Positions 41,269 through 54,400 of a stretch of 64,000 nucleotides of DNA are shown in pieces (within the stretch, counting starts at the first letter, position 1; each line of letters begins with the position of its first letter). The stretch comes from Misgurnus anguillicaudatus (Eukaryota > Chordata > Actinopteri > Cypriniformes > Cobitidae). The notes under the pieces were generated by a model. That model was not told the DNA's origin. It searched no databases and saw only the letters and a list, made by a program, of their open reading frames with translations. The DNA lies in contig NC_073356.2 of the NCBI RefSeq assembly GCF_027580225.2, positions 14,971,501 to 15,035,500 of the forward strand. Direction: 5' to 3'. The position numbers were made by a program, and so were the translations under genes.

Positions 41269-43484
41269 GCATCGGCAATTAGAGTTTGAGTATACAGTAC
41301 TTCTAAAATACAGAGGTATTATTTATGAATCATTTGCGAATGTACCTCGCAAATCATGTATACGTGAAGACGTTCAACCTTGTAACATCGCAAATGACTG
41401 AAAAGTAATTTCAGAATTATCCAGATCAAACCATGATCAAAATAAACTCTTTAACTGCAGTAATAATATTTTAACGAGTACACTTTTAACGTAGGTTTAG
41501 GAACCTAAACAGTCCTGTGTCAATCATCATTAAAATCATATCGTAAACGGGAGTATGTGCCTCCGCGCCCGCCCGGCCGCAATTCTTCTGGCATCACTCA
41601 AACTTGGGGCTCGAACCTGACCTAAGGTCGAGCTGCCTTCAAAAACAGCAAGCCAAGTTGTTTACTGTTAATTATTATGACTAAATAGGCAGGGAATCTC
41701 GTGAAACAATGAAAGTAAAACAATCCGCCAAAATATGATTTAACTTGATTTTGATGATTTAGTCGAGGAATTCTCTTTAAAGAAGAGCAGAAAGAAGCAC
41801 TTTTAGTTGCTTAATAAATGTTATCTTCTGTGCTGTTCTGATTGTAAAATTATTACTTGATAATATTGTTTAATTTGTTTAAATAATTTTAGCCTACTTT
41901 TTAGAGCCCTGCATTTCAGCCCGAGCCCGACGGGGTCCGACCTGTTTACGGGTCGGGTTTCGGGCCAATTTTAACGTCACTGCTGATATGCGGGCCGGAC
42001 CTCGGGCTTATTTTGGCTTCTCCATCTTTTTATATTTTTCAATTAATTAAAATAACCTTTTGACAGACATTGATGATTGCAAAACAACAACCGAAGACGT
42101 TTAACCTATCGAGTCCGCTACGCACAGCCATACATTTACAATGCAGCTGTTGCTTATTTAAAAGCAGGACCTTCAGCCCACCAGGAACAATTATAAATTG
42201 AGTACTAGATTAAAACCTTGGATACTGTACATAATCTATGCAGACAGCATCCAAGACATAATCTATTAAAGACTTCTCCCTGTATTAATTTCGTGTAAGA
42301 AGGCTGTGTCTTTATTTCTTGTTTGTGTATGGATCAACTTTTTCATTAGTTTAACTGTTGGATGAATACATGAATAGCCATGTTCTGTGGTAAGTCCTTA
42401 CATTTAAAAAAAATGTATATGCAAAAGCGAAGTTGTAAGATAAGGCAACAATCATGTTTATTCTGTTTCATGTTTATTTCATTTCGTTTTGTATAGCCCT
42501 TTTTATTTTTTTATTTCTGCACCCGTTGCAACTGCGAGCAGCAGAGCAACCTGCCTTTGCTTTTTAAAAATAGTGTGTGTTGATGATAAACGTTTAAACT
42601 AACATTGTGATATGCTGAAAATATTTATTTTAAATAGTTGTTATTATAGGCAAGTGAAGTGTTGATTTGAGAGGCTCAATTCATCATACATGTCGTCAAC
42701 TTGCTGTTGGCCGCTAACCACTTGTTTATCATAAAAACTTTAACAAACAAAAACTGCTCTAAAATGTACACTGAAAAAACGAACTTTTTAGTGTAGTAAT
42801 ATTTATTAGATTAACTCTCATAATTTCTACATAATAATATTAACATTTATTGAGAACTAGATTTTCCTAAGTAAAATGATGATAAATACACAATTAATTC
42901 ATATTAAAAAAATGAACTGTGTGGGAATAGTAAGTCTTATTAGATATTTTCTTGTATTATTTAACTGTTTTATAGTAACTGCACATAATCCTAAAATAAT
43001 TAAGTAAATTTTAATCAAAAACTTTAGCAGATGCATACATTACATTAAAAATAGGCAATATGTAAAATGAACAGGTATAAATATATGCAAAAACCTACAG
43101 ACAGGATGAATACCTAGCTTATATGAGAGACGAAGCTTGATATTATAAATATGACAGGTGCTATGATGTGATGATCATGAAGTCTGTTTTAAGGTCTTGA
43201 CGCCCTTTACTTACTATTAGACCTTAACATTTGCGTCTCTTTCTCGTCTTTCCGATCAAATATGTTTGTATAAGCAAATGGCGCGTCAAACTACATCGCT
43301 CCAGCAGCGCACGTGTCACTGATATAAACGCGAGTTTTGTCTTAGCTTGCTTAAAGTTAAAACATTACAACTATTAGCATTATGTTTGAGAAGAACCTTT
43401 TATTAGGCGTCGCAGCTCCTTGCGTGTGCCTAGAGACCTCTGCACTCGAGAGACCGGCCGGCTGCTGCACGTCACGAGCACAGA

Positions 43485-43546
43485 CAGAGAGAGGGAGAGA
43501 GAGCAAGAGTGAGAGAGAGAGAAAGAGAGAGAGAGCGAGCGAGAGT
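43485..43546. repeat. GA-rich microsatellite
   Basis: Imperfect (GA)n with GAGC interruptions. Confidence 0.9.
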
Positions 43547-43684
43547 CTCGCTGCAAAAAATTACAGAAATAACTCGTTTATTTTTTATGAGTGAATTATT
43601 TTACTTGTTTCTCCGTCACACTAAGTCTAACAAGCGTGAGGGCAGCGTTAGCCACGCCCACTTATTTGCATTCCGCGGAATAGA

Positions 43685-43760
43685 CGGATTAGAAAAATCT
43701 GTTACGTCTGACATTTTATTCCGCGGTAACGGAATATACCGTCATACCACCCAGCCCTAG
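43685..43760. repeat. Right end of another hAT-type element
   Basis: Ends CCGTCATACCACCCAGCCCTAG, a terminus seen in fish hAT elements. No left partner was found. Confidence 0.4.
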
Positions 43761-43839
43761 TTTAAGCTCTTATATATTGATGTTGTTTTGTTGTAAATAA
43801 TAATTTTGTGAAGTCACCGTTTATGTGATCAGTGTTTCT

Positions 43840-46700
43840 TTACATTGCTTTACATTGCTGCCACAGCCAGTACGGATAAACTCCTGATACTGGGTGACTT
43901 CAACGCCAGAGTTGGAAGTGACCATCAATCATGGAATGGAGTCATAGGTGCACATGGTATTGGAAAATGTAACAGTAACGGTCTTCTACTGCTGCAAACA
44001 TGCGCTGAATTTGACCTACTTATCACCAACACGTTATTCCAATTACCAAAGCGCAAGAAAAATTCATGGATGCATCCTCGCTCACACCACTGGCACTTGA
44101 TTGACTATGTCATCGTGAGGAGGAGTGACCGGCACGATGTTAGGGTGACCAAGGCAATGTGTGGTGCTGAATGTTGGACTGACCATCGTCTCATTATCTC
44201 CAAACTTAACATCCGGATTAAGCCTAGCAGACGCCCACAAGGACAAAGACATGTTAAGCGTCTTAACATCGCCCGCCTACAACATGAACACACCAGACTG
44301 GCCTTTGTTGACGCTTTAGAACATCATCTGGAGTCTCTAAGCTTCGAGCATATAGATGCTGAGGCAGACTGGACTGCTCTCAAGACCGTGCTGCATTCTA
44401 CAGCCCTTGAATCACTTGGTGTTCCATTACGTACAAACCAGGACTGGTTCGATGAGAACGATGCAGATATCCGAGCACTCCTTGACGAAAAACATCGCCT
44501 GCATAAATTATATCTGAATGACAGCAGCTCAAGTGCGAAGAAAACTGCCTTCCTTAACATTCGCAGGACTGTTCAGCAGAAACTTAGAGTCATGCAAGAT
44601 GCCTGGTTGTGCACAAAAGCTGAGGAGATTCAATCCTATGCTGACAGTAACAACACCAAGTGCCTCTATAATGCACTCAAGCAGGTCTATGGCCCGCAAC
44701 ACTCAGGAACTTCACCTCTCCTGAACCTAGATGGAACAACACTCCTTACGGAGAAGGACAAAATACTCGAAAGGTGGGTCGAACACTACAGTGCGGTCCT
44801 AAATCGGCCATCATCCATAAATGAGGAGGCAATTGCGAGATTGCCGCAAGTTGAAATAAACCAGTCCTTGGCAGTTCTACCAACCACTGAGGAAACATGT
44901 AATGCCATAACACTTCTCTCATCAGGCAAAGCTCCTGGGTCTGATGGCATTCCAGCAGAAATCTACAAGGCTGGAGGGCCTCGTTTAGTCGAGAAACTGA
45001 CCGAGCTCTTCCAGACCATGTGGAAGTTAGAAGCAGTTCCCAAGGAGTTCAAGGATACTACTATAATCAATCTATATAAAAGAAAAGGCAATCGGCAGGA
45101 CTGCGACAACCACAGAGGCATCTCCATACTATCAGTCGCTGGCAAAATCTTGGCGAGAATTCTTCTGAACCGCCTAACTGTTCATCTAGACCAGGATCTG
45201 CTACCCGAGAGTCAGTGTGGTTTCAGAAAAGACAGAGGAACCACTGACATGGTGTTTATTGCTCGGCAGTTACAGGAAAAATGCCAAGAACAAAATGTTG
45301 ATCTATATATGGCCTTCGTTGATCTAACAAAAGCATTCGACACAGTCAGCCGGGAGGGCCTATGGAAAATCATGGCCAAGTATGGTTGTCCAGATAAGTT
45401 TATTGGCATTGTGCGTAATCTCCATGAGGGCATGATGGCCAGTATCAGAGAGCAGCAAGAACATTCTGATCCGTTCCCAATCACAAATGGGGTGAAGCAA
45501 GGCTGCGTCTTAGCGCCAACGCTGTTCAGCATGGTGTTTTCTGCCATGCTGCAAGACTCATTCCAGAATTACAACACTGGGATCAAATTCATCTACCGTT
45601 TTGACGGTGGGCTTTTCAATCTGCGGAGGTTGCAAGCCAAAACTAGAGTGGAGGAAGTCACTGTTCGAGAACTTCTGTTTGCTGATGACTGTGCTTTGGC
45701 TGCTGGCTCAAATAAAGATCTACAGGACAGTATGGACCACCTCTCCTCAGCTTGCAACAACTTCGGCCTGACAATCAGCACAAAGAAGACGAAAGTCCTA
45801 TACCAATCCGCTCCTGGGAAACCCTACACTGAGCCAACCATCCTTGTGAATGGGCAAAAGCTTTCAGCTGTTGACAAGTTTATATACCTTGGTAGTACAC
45901 TGTCTCGTGCTGTGCACATAGATGATGAAGTTAGCATCAGGACTGTCAAGGCCAGCGCTGCCTTTGGACGTCTACGTGACTCGGTATGGGAAAGGACTGG
46001 CATCAAGCAGGAGACAAAACTCAAGGTCTATCGGGCTGTTGTCTTACCAACTCTCCTGTATGGGTGTGAAACTTGGACAGTCTACCAGCGTCATGCCAAA
46101 AAACTGAGCCAATTCCACTTAAGCTGTCTGAGGAAACTGCTGAGGATCAAGTGGCAGGATAAAATCCCTGACACGGAAGTCCTCAGCAAGGCAAATATCC
46201 CCAGCATTTACACCATGCTTGCGAAGGAACAGCTTAGATGGACTGGCCACGTCACCAGAATGCCCTACGTGAGACTTCCAAAACAAGTCTTCTTTGGCGA
46301 GTTGAAAAATGGCAAGCGAGCACAAGGTGGACCTAAAAAGCGCTACAAGGACACCCTTAAAGCTTCCATGAAGAGCTTTGGACTAGACCTGAAAAGCTGG
46401 GAATCCCTAGCACAGGATCGACCCGCCTGGAGAAGAAAAGTCCAGGACGGTGCAGTTCTCTGTGAGAGTAGGAGAAGCTCCTGTGCTATCTTGAAGAGGC
46501 AGCAGCGCAAATCTACCAAGAAAGTATATATGGCTGCACCACAAAGCTTAACATCCTCCCTGACCTGTCCAGTGTGCCATAGGGAATTCCAGGCCCGAAT
46601 TGGCCTCTTCAGCCATCTGCGCACTCATCAAAACCTAACATAATGACAAATGTGCCATGGTCATCATCAACTTTGATGGACGAACAAGAAAAAAAAAAAC
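43840..46700 (+). mobile_element. APE-type LINE, 5'-truncated, innermost insertion
   Basis: Begins within the endonuclease domain and ends with GGACGAACAAG plus an A-run (46689-46700). The 5' truncation is typical of incomplete target-primed reverse transcription. A clear target duplication was not found. Confidence 0.85.
43845..46643 (+). CDS. LINE ORF2, N-truncated: endonuclease, RT, C2H2 finger
   Basis: 932 open codons; the first lacks an ATG because the element is truncated. The endonuclease part keeps [21 protein letters not shown] and [12 protein letters not shown] (catalytic Asp and the final DH). [70 protein letters not shown] and the active site [11 protein letters not shown]. The tail has [29 protein letters not shown] and ends with a C2H2 finger ([20 protein letters not shown] plus His). 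Such proteins are often labelled craniofacial-development-protein-2-like. The clade is RTE- or Vingi-like; I cannot decide. No stops, so the copy is young. Confidence 0.9.
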   Translation: MLYIAATASTDKLLILGDFNARVGSDHQSWNGVIGAHGIGKCNSNGLLLLQTCAEFDLLITNTLFQLPKRKKNSWMHPRSHHWHLIDYVIVRRSDRHDVRVTKAMCGAECWTDHRLIISKLNIRIKPSRRPQGQRHVKRLNIARLQHEHTRLAFVDALEHHLESLSFEHIDAEADWTALKTVLHSTALESLGVPLRTNQDWFDENDADIRALLDEKHRLHKLYLNDSSSSAKKTAFLNIRRTVQQKLRVMQDAWLCTKAEEIQSYADSNNTKCLYNALKQVYGPQHSGTSPLLNLDGTTLLTEKDKILERWVEHYSAVLNRPSSINEEAIARLPQVEINQSLAVLPTTEETCNAITLLSSGKAPGSDGIPAEIYKAGGPRLVEKLTELFQTMWKLEAVPKEFKDTTIINLYKRKGNRQDCDNHRGISILSVAGKILARILLNRLTVHLDQDLLPESQCGFRKDRGTTDMVFIARQLQEKCQEQNVDLYMAFVDLTKAFDTVSREGLWKIMAKYGCPDKFIGIVRNLHEGMMASIREQQEHSDPFPITNGVKQGCVLAPTLFSMVFSAMLQDSFQNYNTGIKFIYRFDGGLFNLRRLQAKTRVEEVTVRELLFADDCALAAGSNKDLQDSMDHLSSACNNFGLTISTKKTKVLYQSAPGKPYTEPTILVNGQKLSAVDKFIYLGSTLSRAVHIDDEVSIRTVKASAAFGRLRDSVWERTGIKQETKLKVYRAVVLPTLLYGCETWTVYQRHAKKLSQFHLSCLRKLLRIKWQDKIPDTEVLSKANIPSIYTMLAKEQLRWTGHVTRMPYVRLPKQVFFGELKNGKRAQGGPKKRYKDTLKASMKSFGLDLKSWESLAQDRPAWRRKVQDGAVLCESRRSSCAILKRQQRKSTKKVYMAAPQSLTSSLTCPVCHREFQARIGLFSHLRTHQNLT

Positions 46701-47970
46701 ATGAAACCTGTTCAGAACGTTGTATTGTAATTCCCTCCACAGTGCTGATAAAGCATGTCAGAAACACAGTTTGTGTGCGTTTCTGTTCAGAATCAAGTTT
46801 ATTCAATGACTGACTTGTTGTCAGTCATGAATTTTGTGTAATGATGCTGTTTATAATACTAAAAATAACTAGGTCCATAGACATATGTTAAAGAAAATAA
46901 CGAACAGAAAATACGATTTATTTTAATATTATTAGGACAGCAATGCTTCAATTTTCAAAAAAACCTAATAGACTATACCTAGACGATTAAAATAAATCTA
47001 ACTTATAAATAAAATAATTAAGTAACATTTAATTAATTATTTAACATATGTTTTATCATACAATTTTGGGTAAATTTTATTTGATTTTAGTAGGTAAGTT
47101 TTACTTATAAAAAAGCAGTACATTTTAATAAAAAAAAGTTCGTGCAAATTGTTACGAGGATTTTTTAAAGTAAATTTTACAAGTTGTTTTTTTCAGTGTA
47201 AATAAAAAAGAAATATAACTATTTTCCCATTTAAAACAAAACTGAACTGCTTTATTTGCTGCAAGAGTACAGCTGTACAAGCTGTGTAAGCAGTTATTTT
47301 TTGCTATTTCTGCGGATTTCTTTTGCAAAATCTATGCGGAATTTTGCAGAATGATTTAAAATGTTTTAAAACGATAGAGATCTCATTAACTTCTCCGCAG
47401 TAAGTTTTATTTCAAATTCAAGTTTTACATATTAAATAGACTATTAAAAAGTTTGTGCTGCTCTCATAAAAATCTCACAGCAGACAGCACAGACTTCTAC
47501 TCACAAACATACGCAATGCAGTAACTATATCTGCGGACAAAGATTCCTATGGGGAGAATTAAAAAGTTCGGACTCGGGTCGGACTCGGGCTGAGAATTCT
47601 GGGATCTACTACTTTTGCGTCAACTTGATTTTAATAATTTAATTGAGGAATTATATTTAAAGAAGAACAGACAGAAGCACTTTTAGTTGTGAGTTGCATT
47701 TAATAAATGTTATTTTCTGGGCTGTTTCTGATTGTAAAATTATTACTTGATAATATTGTTTAATTTATTTAAATAATTTCAGCCTACTTTTGCGTCAACT
47801 TGATTTTAATGATTTAATTTAAGAATTCTCTTTAAAGAAGAGCAGAAAGAAGCACTTTTTTTGTAAGTTTTATTAAATAAATGTTATTTTCTGGGCTATT
47901 TCTGATTGTAAAATTATTTGATAATATTGCTTAATTTATTTAAATAATTTTAGCCATTTAATGTTGCACA

Positions 47971-48101
47971 TACGCTGTAAAAAACAATATAAAAAATATA
48001 GACAGTGCATCGTTTTTGCATCCCTTTTTTTAGTAAGTTTTACTAAAAAAAATTACGCAATGGGGCACTTAGTAAATCCAGCCTTTATTTTTTTCAGTGT
48101 A
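47971..48101. repeat. Short MITE, TACACTGAAAAAA-type ends
   Basis: TACGCTGTAAAAAAC at the left and TTTTTTTCAGTGTA at the right, about 131 bp. Same terminus as the element at 42769. Confidence 0.5.
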
Positions 48102-48929
48102 TATTGGGGGGCCCCAAACCAGCGTTAGCCCAGGGCCTCACAAAGGCTTAACCCGGCACTGCATGTAACTACTCATGTAACAGTCTTTGAATGGGGAAAA
48201 CATGGAAGTGTTTGGTGGCTTTTAAATTCTTCCCTGTTTAGATCCTAAGGAATGAATGGGACTAGGCTAAGTGCTAACACATTCATGACACGCTGTGCAA
48301 AGAAGTGCACATATTGAAAAAAGATAGGCATGTATTAATTCATCTAAGTTGAGGTAAGAACATAGTAAAATATTGAAAAACTGGTGTTTTCCTTTAAAGG
48401 CCCTTTCACACGTGAAACGGCAATTGGTGAAATCAGCACACAGTTGCTGATTTCTTTTTAGCTTTGTGCAGTTGAAGCCTTGTTTACATTTTTGCAATTC
48501 GCATGGCGCTACTCTAAGGCTTGAACCCAGGGGCGTTGCACAAGATCTTGGGCCCTATGCATAGGCAGTCCTGATGGGCCTCCATGCCCCACCCCATAAT
48601 ATATTTTAGACTTTTCAAGGGCCCTCTCTTCCTTTGGGGCCCTGGTAATCAGTACTGGTTTTACCCCCAGTCTGACGCCCCTGCTTGAACCTGCGGGCTC
48701 CTCAGTACTACAAGACTTTTAGGCTTGACGTGCTCTCTGTTGTATAATTCTGTAAATGACAGAGGGCGACTCTTGAGTAATTGTTCTCAAAACCATCAAA
48801 AAGCAGCGATGAGAGAAAGTAGTTTGCCGAATAATTTGTCAAACACTCATCTCGTGAGAAGTAAATACGTGGATTTCTTCACATATAAACTGTTTAGGTT
48901 GTGGGTCGACAACACATGAAAAAGTTTTT

Positions 48930-49626
48930 ACTTTACTTGAATGGGTGTTCATAAGGCTGACATGACACGTGTCATGAATATGAAGGAGATTTTATGGACG
49001 TTTATGACAACTGTCATTAAGTGTCATTTTTTTCAATTTTGTAATTTTTATTGCAAAGATGACATTGTTTGAGATGTCTTTGTTATGACAACTTGACATT
49101 AACCCATACATCATAACTTGTCATGACAACTTGACATTAACCAAGACAACATAACTGACCACTTTTTACCAGTTTAATGACAAATTTAATTTGTCATTAA
49201 AATGCCATTAAGTGTTAATACTCTGTTAAATAGTTTTATAACAGCATCATGAATATTCTTTAGTTCATAATGTTTATTTGACCGAGTATTAATAATATTT
49301 GACATAGTATTAACACTTAATGACATTTAAATGACAGTTTAATGTAATGTTAACCCACAAAGTTAGGTAGTTTCTTAAGTTTGATAATTATTGTTTATGA
49401 CAGATTTATAACAAGTTTTGTTGTATTGGTGTATGTCAAGTTGTCATAACAATATCTCAAACAATATCATCTTTGCATTAAAAATTACATTATTGAGTAA
49501 ATGACACTTAATGGCAGTTGTCATAAATGTGCATAAAATCTTTTTCATGTTCATGACAAGGGTCATGTCATGATTATGAAGGTGTCATGTCAGTCTTATG
49601 CACACCCCTTCAAGTAAAGTGTTACC
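48930..49626. mobile_element. Foldback MITE rich in GACAAC/TGACA words
   Basis: Right end CCCCTTCAAGTAAAGTGTTACC; left end ACTTTACTTGAATGGGTG, lacking the first GGTAAC. The arms mirror each other over most of 0.7 kb. Flanks AAGTTTTT at 48922-48929 and 49627-49634 are identical. Lies within hAT element I. Confidence 0.85.
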
Positions 49627-49963
49627 AAGTTTTTTTCTAGTTTTTTGTTTCCTACAGGGCAGGGGAAAGCAAGAGGTACGTAAAATAAAATGAAAGTTTC
49701 TAAGCAGTTGCACACATCTAAATGCTTTTTGGCATTCAGAAATAGACCCAGATAGATTTCAGCCTAATAGGGATACTTGCACTGAATCACCATGTTCGCA
49801 TGTATTTTCTGTATTTTCAAAATACAAAATACTGTATTTCTATTTAAATAAATTTTTCCTCGCAGTATTTTGTATTTGTATTTAAATACATTTTTCGACA
49901 CAGTATTTTGTATTTGTATTTGAAATACATTTCCATGTATTTATGCCAATCTCTGCATGTGTG

Positions 49964-50665
49964 TGAAAGCACAAACAAATTCAAAAAACTATTGGAAGCG
50001 TGAATTAACCAAAATCAAATAATCCCGAACAACTCCCGGATGTGTTCTCTGTATTTTTTCCATAATATGTATGTGAAAAGGGCTACAGACATTAACCATT
50101 CATTGAAAGCAAGTTGTCCATTGAACCTTAAATGTCCTTGTCAGTATCGGGAAAGCGGTCCTGAAACAAATATCCTCGTCGTAAGAGATCCATGGCGTAT
50201 TGTCTCGACTAAACATATGGAGTCCTTCTTTAGGATCTCTGACTGCCGCACTCTTATGTTGTTCACCTGGCGTGTAACACCACAACCCAAATTGTCTTCA
50301 TTATCCCAGGCACCTGCACAGAAACATTGAGAACACAAGCTCCAGGGAAGCAGTGAGTGTGCGTCTTACCTACACCTGATGTAGCGTGTAAATGCCGGGC
50401 GATGGAGGCCCAACATAGCATCCGGTCTCATGAAGGGGGAGAAGCAGTTTTAAGTGGATATCTCAAAAGCCTGAGGCAATGTGGGGGGGGTCAGAAGTGC
50501 TGGCTCGTGTCTTCCACTGTCGGTTTGCTGGCATTGGAGAGAATCTTATCTGGATAGGCCGCATCCTAGATGTACATGTCCTGCACAGAGAAACAGATGG
50601 CTTAAAGGTGGCATGTCCTTTCTCCGATAAAACTAATATGACAGTATGGTTAAGATCAAAAACAC
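49964..50665. other. No recognisable feature
   Basis: Sequence of ordinary composition; short frames on both strands overlap one another and resemble nothing I know. A G-run lies at about 50483-50490. Confidence 0.4.
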
Positions 50666-50668
50666 TTA

Positions 50669-51927
50669 GGGCCCTATCTTGCACCCAGCGCAATTGACTT
50701 TGTCAGTGACGCATGTATCATTTCGTATTTTGCACTGGCGCACAGCGGGTTTTTTCCTCCACAGACGCACGTCGGCAAACTAGGGAATGAACTTGCGCTC
50801 CCTGGGCGGTTCAGCGCAAAAAAGGAGGCGTGCTCCGGCGCAAACCATCTCTTATGCTATTTTGCAGTTTCAAAAAACAATTGCGCTACTAACCAAAAAA
50901 AACTAGTCTAAAGTCAGTGGCGCGTTGCGCGTAGTTCATTATGCTATTTTAAGGGCGCATGCTTGACCATAATGTATAGCGTGCACCACGCGCATTGCTT
51001 ATCTAATCTTCACAGATGCAACAGTTATTTTTGCAAATCAAAAATTGTTACAATAAAAAATATGAATACATGAGATAAGGGAAATCATTAAATCATAAAT
51101 TGTTACAATAAAAAATATGAACAGATGAGATAAGGGAAATCATTGTGGTGAGCATTGTGGTGATAGTTTTTATTTATGTTGTGTGAGAGCGTTAAATAAT
51201 TATCATGCAAATAACGATTAAAATATTTTCATAAGTTTGTTGTGTGGCTGTATTACATTTATTTTATCTAAATAATAATTAAAATGTTTTCATAAGAAAC
51301 CTTCATGTATGTGAACTTGATTTGTAAGTGTACTTTGGGGTTGGACCTTGCTTGCGTTTCTTGTGTCCGATTTCAAAGCCCCCAAACCCTTTCAGCAGTG
51401 AGGGTGGACGCAGCGATGTCCTCCTGTGTGCCCGGCGTGCCCGATTTATGCTGGCAAGCTTGGGATTCCCCCGTCTCCTGACATTGTAGTGCTTGGCGCA
51501 ACTAATGAGACAATTGCGGCTATTCCTCTCACGCCTGTTTAACCGACGCTGATTTGGCCGGGTTTCTCCCATCCCCATACAAAACAACTTCTCTGTCTTT
51601 GACGGCTCTTACAAGAACGTGGGTCTCCTCGGCTGTGAACCGCTCCTGGCGTGCGCCTGTCAAATCCGTCATAATAATAGCAACCCGCCATTGAACTTGC
51701 GCCCTTGCGTTTAAAGGGAATGTTGGATAGCGTTCTGATTGGTTTATTTGAAATTACGCCCAAACCACACCTATGAATAATGAACCTATTTTAGACCAAC
51801 CCCTTATTGATTTGCGCCCGGCGCTAGACTTATTTCTCCCGTTAGGAAAATAGTAACAGCGTCCCCAGATCCGCCCACAAAGTCACTTGCGCTTCGCACT
51901 TGCGTTTCAGATCGTTAAAATAGGCCC
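50669..51927. mobile_element. PIF/Harbinger-like element, copy 2
   Basis: Left end GGGCCCTATCTTGCACCCAG and right end CAGATCGTTAAAATAGGCCC. Flanking triplets TTA and CTA match at two of three. Like copy 1 it has GCGC-rich termini (CAGCGCAATT, CACTTGCGC). The 94-codon minus-strand frame at 51303-51587, rich in Arg, may be a remnant of an accessory protein, but I cannot support that. Confidence 0.65.
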
Positions 51928-52875
51928 CTAGTGTTTAAAGTCAAATAATAAAAATGTCTGTAACAGCTGGTTAAAAACAACTTACAGCAAATGATGTTGT
52001 GATCTGTTTTGCAAAGACATAAAACATAACAACTGAATATTACAGATTTACATAAATGATGTCCAGTTACACCCACTAAAATGTCTTGAGGTGTCTGTCA
52101 GTGAAATACTTACACAGCAGTGCCAATGACCTGTTTACACACAAGAGAGGAAACATATATGAGGGAAATATTAGCTAAGGAAAAAGGCAAGAAATGTATT
52201 CAGTCATTTCCAGCCCTTGATGCGTTTAAAATCCACAGTATGGCAAATGACTATGATATGAAACACCTGTTCATTAAATCACTGTACATTTCATACATCT
52301 GACATACAATAACATAAATCTGATTGCACTGTGCATAACAAAATGGTTGTCAAAGAATCAGAACTAACTTACGTAATGTCAATGTAAACATCTCTTGTTT
52401 GTTTTTTTTAAATTCGCTGCCATTGTAAGCACTCAACTGTCATACAGATCATAATAATACACTTTATACAGTAACTAAAACTGCCAGAGGGGCATCATAA
52501 ATAGACAAAAATCATATTATTCACACTCACTAAATGTGTTTAAAATTACAATTTACCTCAGATATGCAAGATATTTGCAAAAGCTTTTCTAACAAACGGG
52601 ACAGAACAATTAACCATAATATTATGTTGATCATTTAAACATCAAACAAACACTCATTATGAAATTAAACAACCAAAATTACTATGTTATTGAACTCAAT
52701 TATATAATCATCGATAACCATCCTCATATTTTTCCTAAAATTTAAATTACCTCAGAATACTTCCAACTGCTGTTCAGAAAAGCAATGGCCATCTGCCTAT
52801 ATTAAGTTCATTGTTTATATAGCAACAAAAACACAATACTGAACAAGTGAAAGGTATTTAGATTGATTTCAAGTA
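51928..52875. other. No recognisable feature
   Basis: AT-rich, no coding pattern, no terminal repeats seen. Confidence 0.5.
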
Positions 52876-53399
52876 CCATATTTGGTAACACTTTACAACA
52901 AGGGTGCACTAATAATCATGAACTCATCCCCAACCAATGCACAGACAATACTGAATTAATGTATTACTAATGATTATCTAAGCTATTCATTAGCTATTCA
53001 TTAATGATTGCCTCATTAGCAACTAATGAAGAGTCTGTCTGATTAATATATTAGTTCATATATGAATTGTTATTAATTAAATATGTAATTGTGGATTAAT
53101 TCCATCATCACTTCTTTTATGAACTACTAGTGTTAATTAATTTGTTAAAAACCACAATGAGCCAAAGCCTTATATTTCAACTTCCAGATAATACAAGTAA
53201 ACTAATATGCATGAATACATTATTAATTACAGCATTAGTAGTGTGTTAATTAATACTATTACTAAATAATGAGTTAATAATGATGTGCCTCAACAAGTAA
53301 AGTCACAACATAATGATATATTTGCAAACCATTAGCTAATGATTTATTAATAATTAATGACCATCACTAGAGTTTATAAAAGCTATTTATTAAACACTG

Positions 53400-54400
53400 T
53401 TTCCAAAAACACATTTCCATAAAACACTACATTTAAACACAACATTAAAACATAAAAAATAATATAAAATGAAATAATACAAAAAGAAGACTGATCAAAA
53501 TTAGACAACACGTTCAGATACCTCACAGTTATCCATATTAATCTGGCACCCGTGCTAATACATATCACAAATGTACATTTTTAAGTCAAACCATTTCAGT
53601 CTGTCAGTCGTACAAGTGAATGGTAACAAACTCTGATAGACAAAAAAAACATGCACAGACAAATCCAAATTAAATCCTGCGGCTCGGGACGACACGTAGA
53701 TGTCCTAAGACACGAAACGATCGGTTTGTGTGAAAAACAAAACAGTATTTATATAATTTTTTTACCTCTATCCATTTTTACACTATCCAAAGCAACACGT
53801 GCATTCACTTCATCGTCTTACTCATCTAATGTTTAATGGCGGGTTGCGAAACAACTTTATAGGTGTATACCACCCCCTACTGTATCGGGTGCACGGCATG
53901 AAGGCGCTTATAACTATACGGGGCTCCCGATACAGTAGGTGGCAGTATGCACCTTTAAAGTTGTTTCGCAACCCGCCATTAAACATTAGATGAATAAGAC
54001 GGTGATGTGAAAAATAAACAAAACGGTGATGTGAACGCACGTGTTGCTCTGGGGTTAGTGTTGTATTAGAGGTAAAAAATTATATAAATACTGTTCGGTT
54101 TTTCACACAAACTGATCGTTTAGCGTTCTTGGACATCGATGTGTCGTCACGAGCCGCAGGATTTAATTTGGATTTGTCTGTGGATGTTTTTTTTCTCTAT
54201 CAGAGTTTGTTACCATCCAATTTTTACGACTGACAGACTAAAACGGTTGGACTTAAAAATGTACATTTGTGATATGTATTAGCACGGGTGCCAGATTAAC
54301 ACAGATATATGTGAGGTATCTGAACGTGTTGTCTAATTTTGATCAGTCTTCTTTTTGTATTATTTCATTTTATATTTTTTTTTATGTTTTAATGTTGTGT
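53400..54400. repeat. Inner palindrome of the foldback
   Basis: Centre near 53907. The segment GGCGGGTTGCGAAACAACTT (left) and its inverse (right) are near perfect; divergence grows outward. Mirror-image frames at 53799-53993 and 53822-54040 are by-products of the palindrome, not genes. Confidence 0.95.

Larger units (their letters stand above)
42769..47198. mobile_element. TA-flanked MITE-like element nested in III
   Basis: Ends CACTGAAAAAAC and GTTGTTTTTTTCAGTG with TA on both outer sides. Between them are a hAT-type end and the LINE, so pairing of these two ends over 4.4 kb is inferred. Confidence 0.45.
41902..47608. mobile_element. hAT-like element III, nested in II
   Basis: Left end TAGAGCCCTGCATTTCAGCC and right end GGCTGAGAATTCTGGGATCTA are inverted copies sharing CAGCCCGAG. 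Flanked by CTACTTTT at 41894-41901 and 47609-47616, identical. Contains further elements including a LINE. Confidence 0.85.
41748..47960. repeat. Tandem repeat of about 165 bp, split by element III
   Basis: Units start AACTTGATTTTAATGATTTAA, pass through AAAGAAGAGCAGAAAGAAGC and end AATAATTTTAGCCTACTTTT. One lies at 41748-41901, two more at about 47622-47788 and 47789-47960. Element III sits exactly at the unit boundary. Confidence 0.85.
40940..48161. mobile_element. hAT-like element II, nested in I
   Basis: Flanked by CATGTAAC at 40932-40939 and 48162-48169, identical 8-mers. Left terminal zone (GGGCGCAGCCCAGGGCCCC..) mirrors the right zone (GGGGGCCCC..TTAGCCCAGGGCC). The outermost bases (CAAGG versus CAGTG) have diverged. 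Contains a (CT)n tract and the tandem repeat that element III landed in. Confidence 0.7.
40305..49955. mobile_element. hAT-like element I (outermost of a nest)
   Basis: Left end CAGGGATGGGCAGTATTTC and right end CCAATCTCTG are inverted copies; both subterminal zones are runs of GTATTTTGTATTT/AAATACA. Flanks CATGCGTG (40297-40304) and CATGTGTG (49956-49963) agree at 7 of 8. Most of the 9.65 kb is later insertions. Confidence 0.8.

Noticed and set aside
50357..50697. Short frames and a GTAAG donor-like site near 50370
   Set aside because: Frames on both strands overlap, no recognised domain, and no acceptor partner seen.
51303..51587. Arg-rich 94-codon frame in Harbinger-like copy 2
   Set aside because: Could be a Myb-like accessory protein remnant, but no helix pattern is clear and copy 1 lacks it.
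53799..54040. Mirror-image frames on both strands
   Set aside because: Produced by the palindrome centre; no independent coding evidence.
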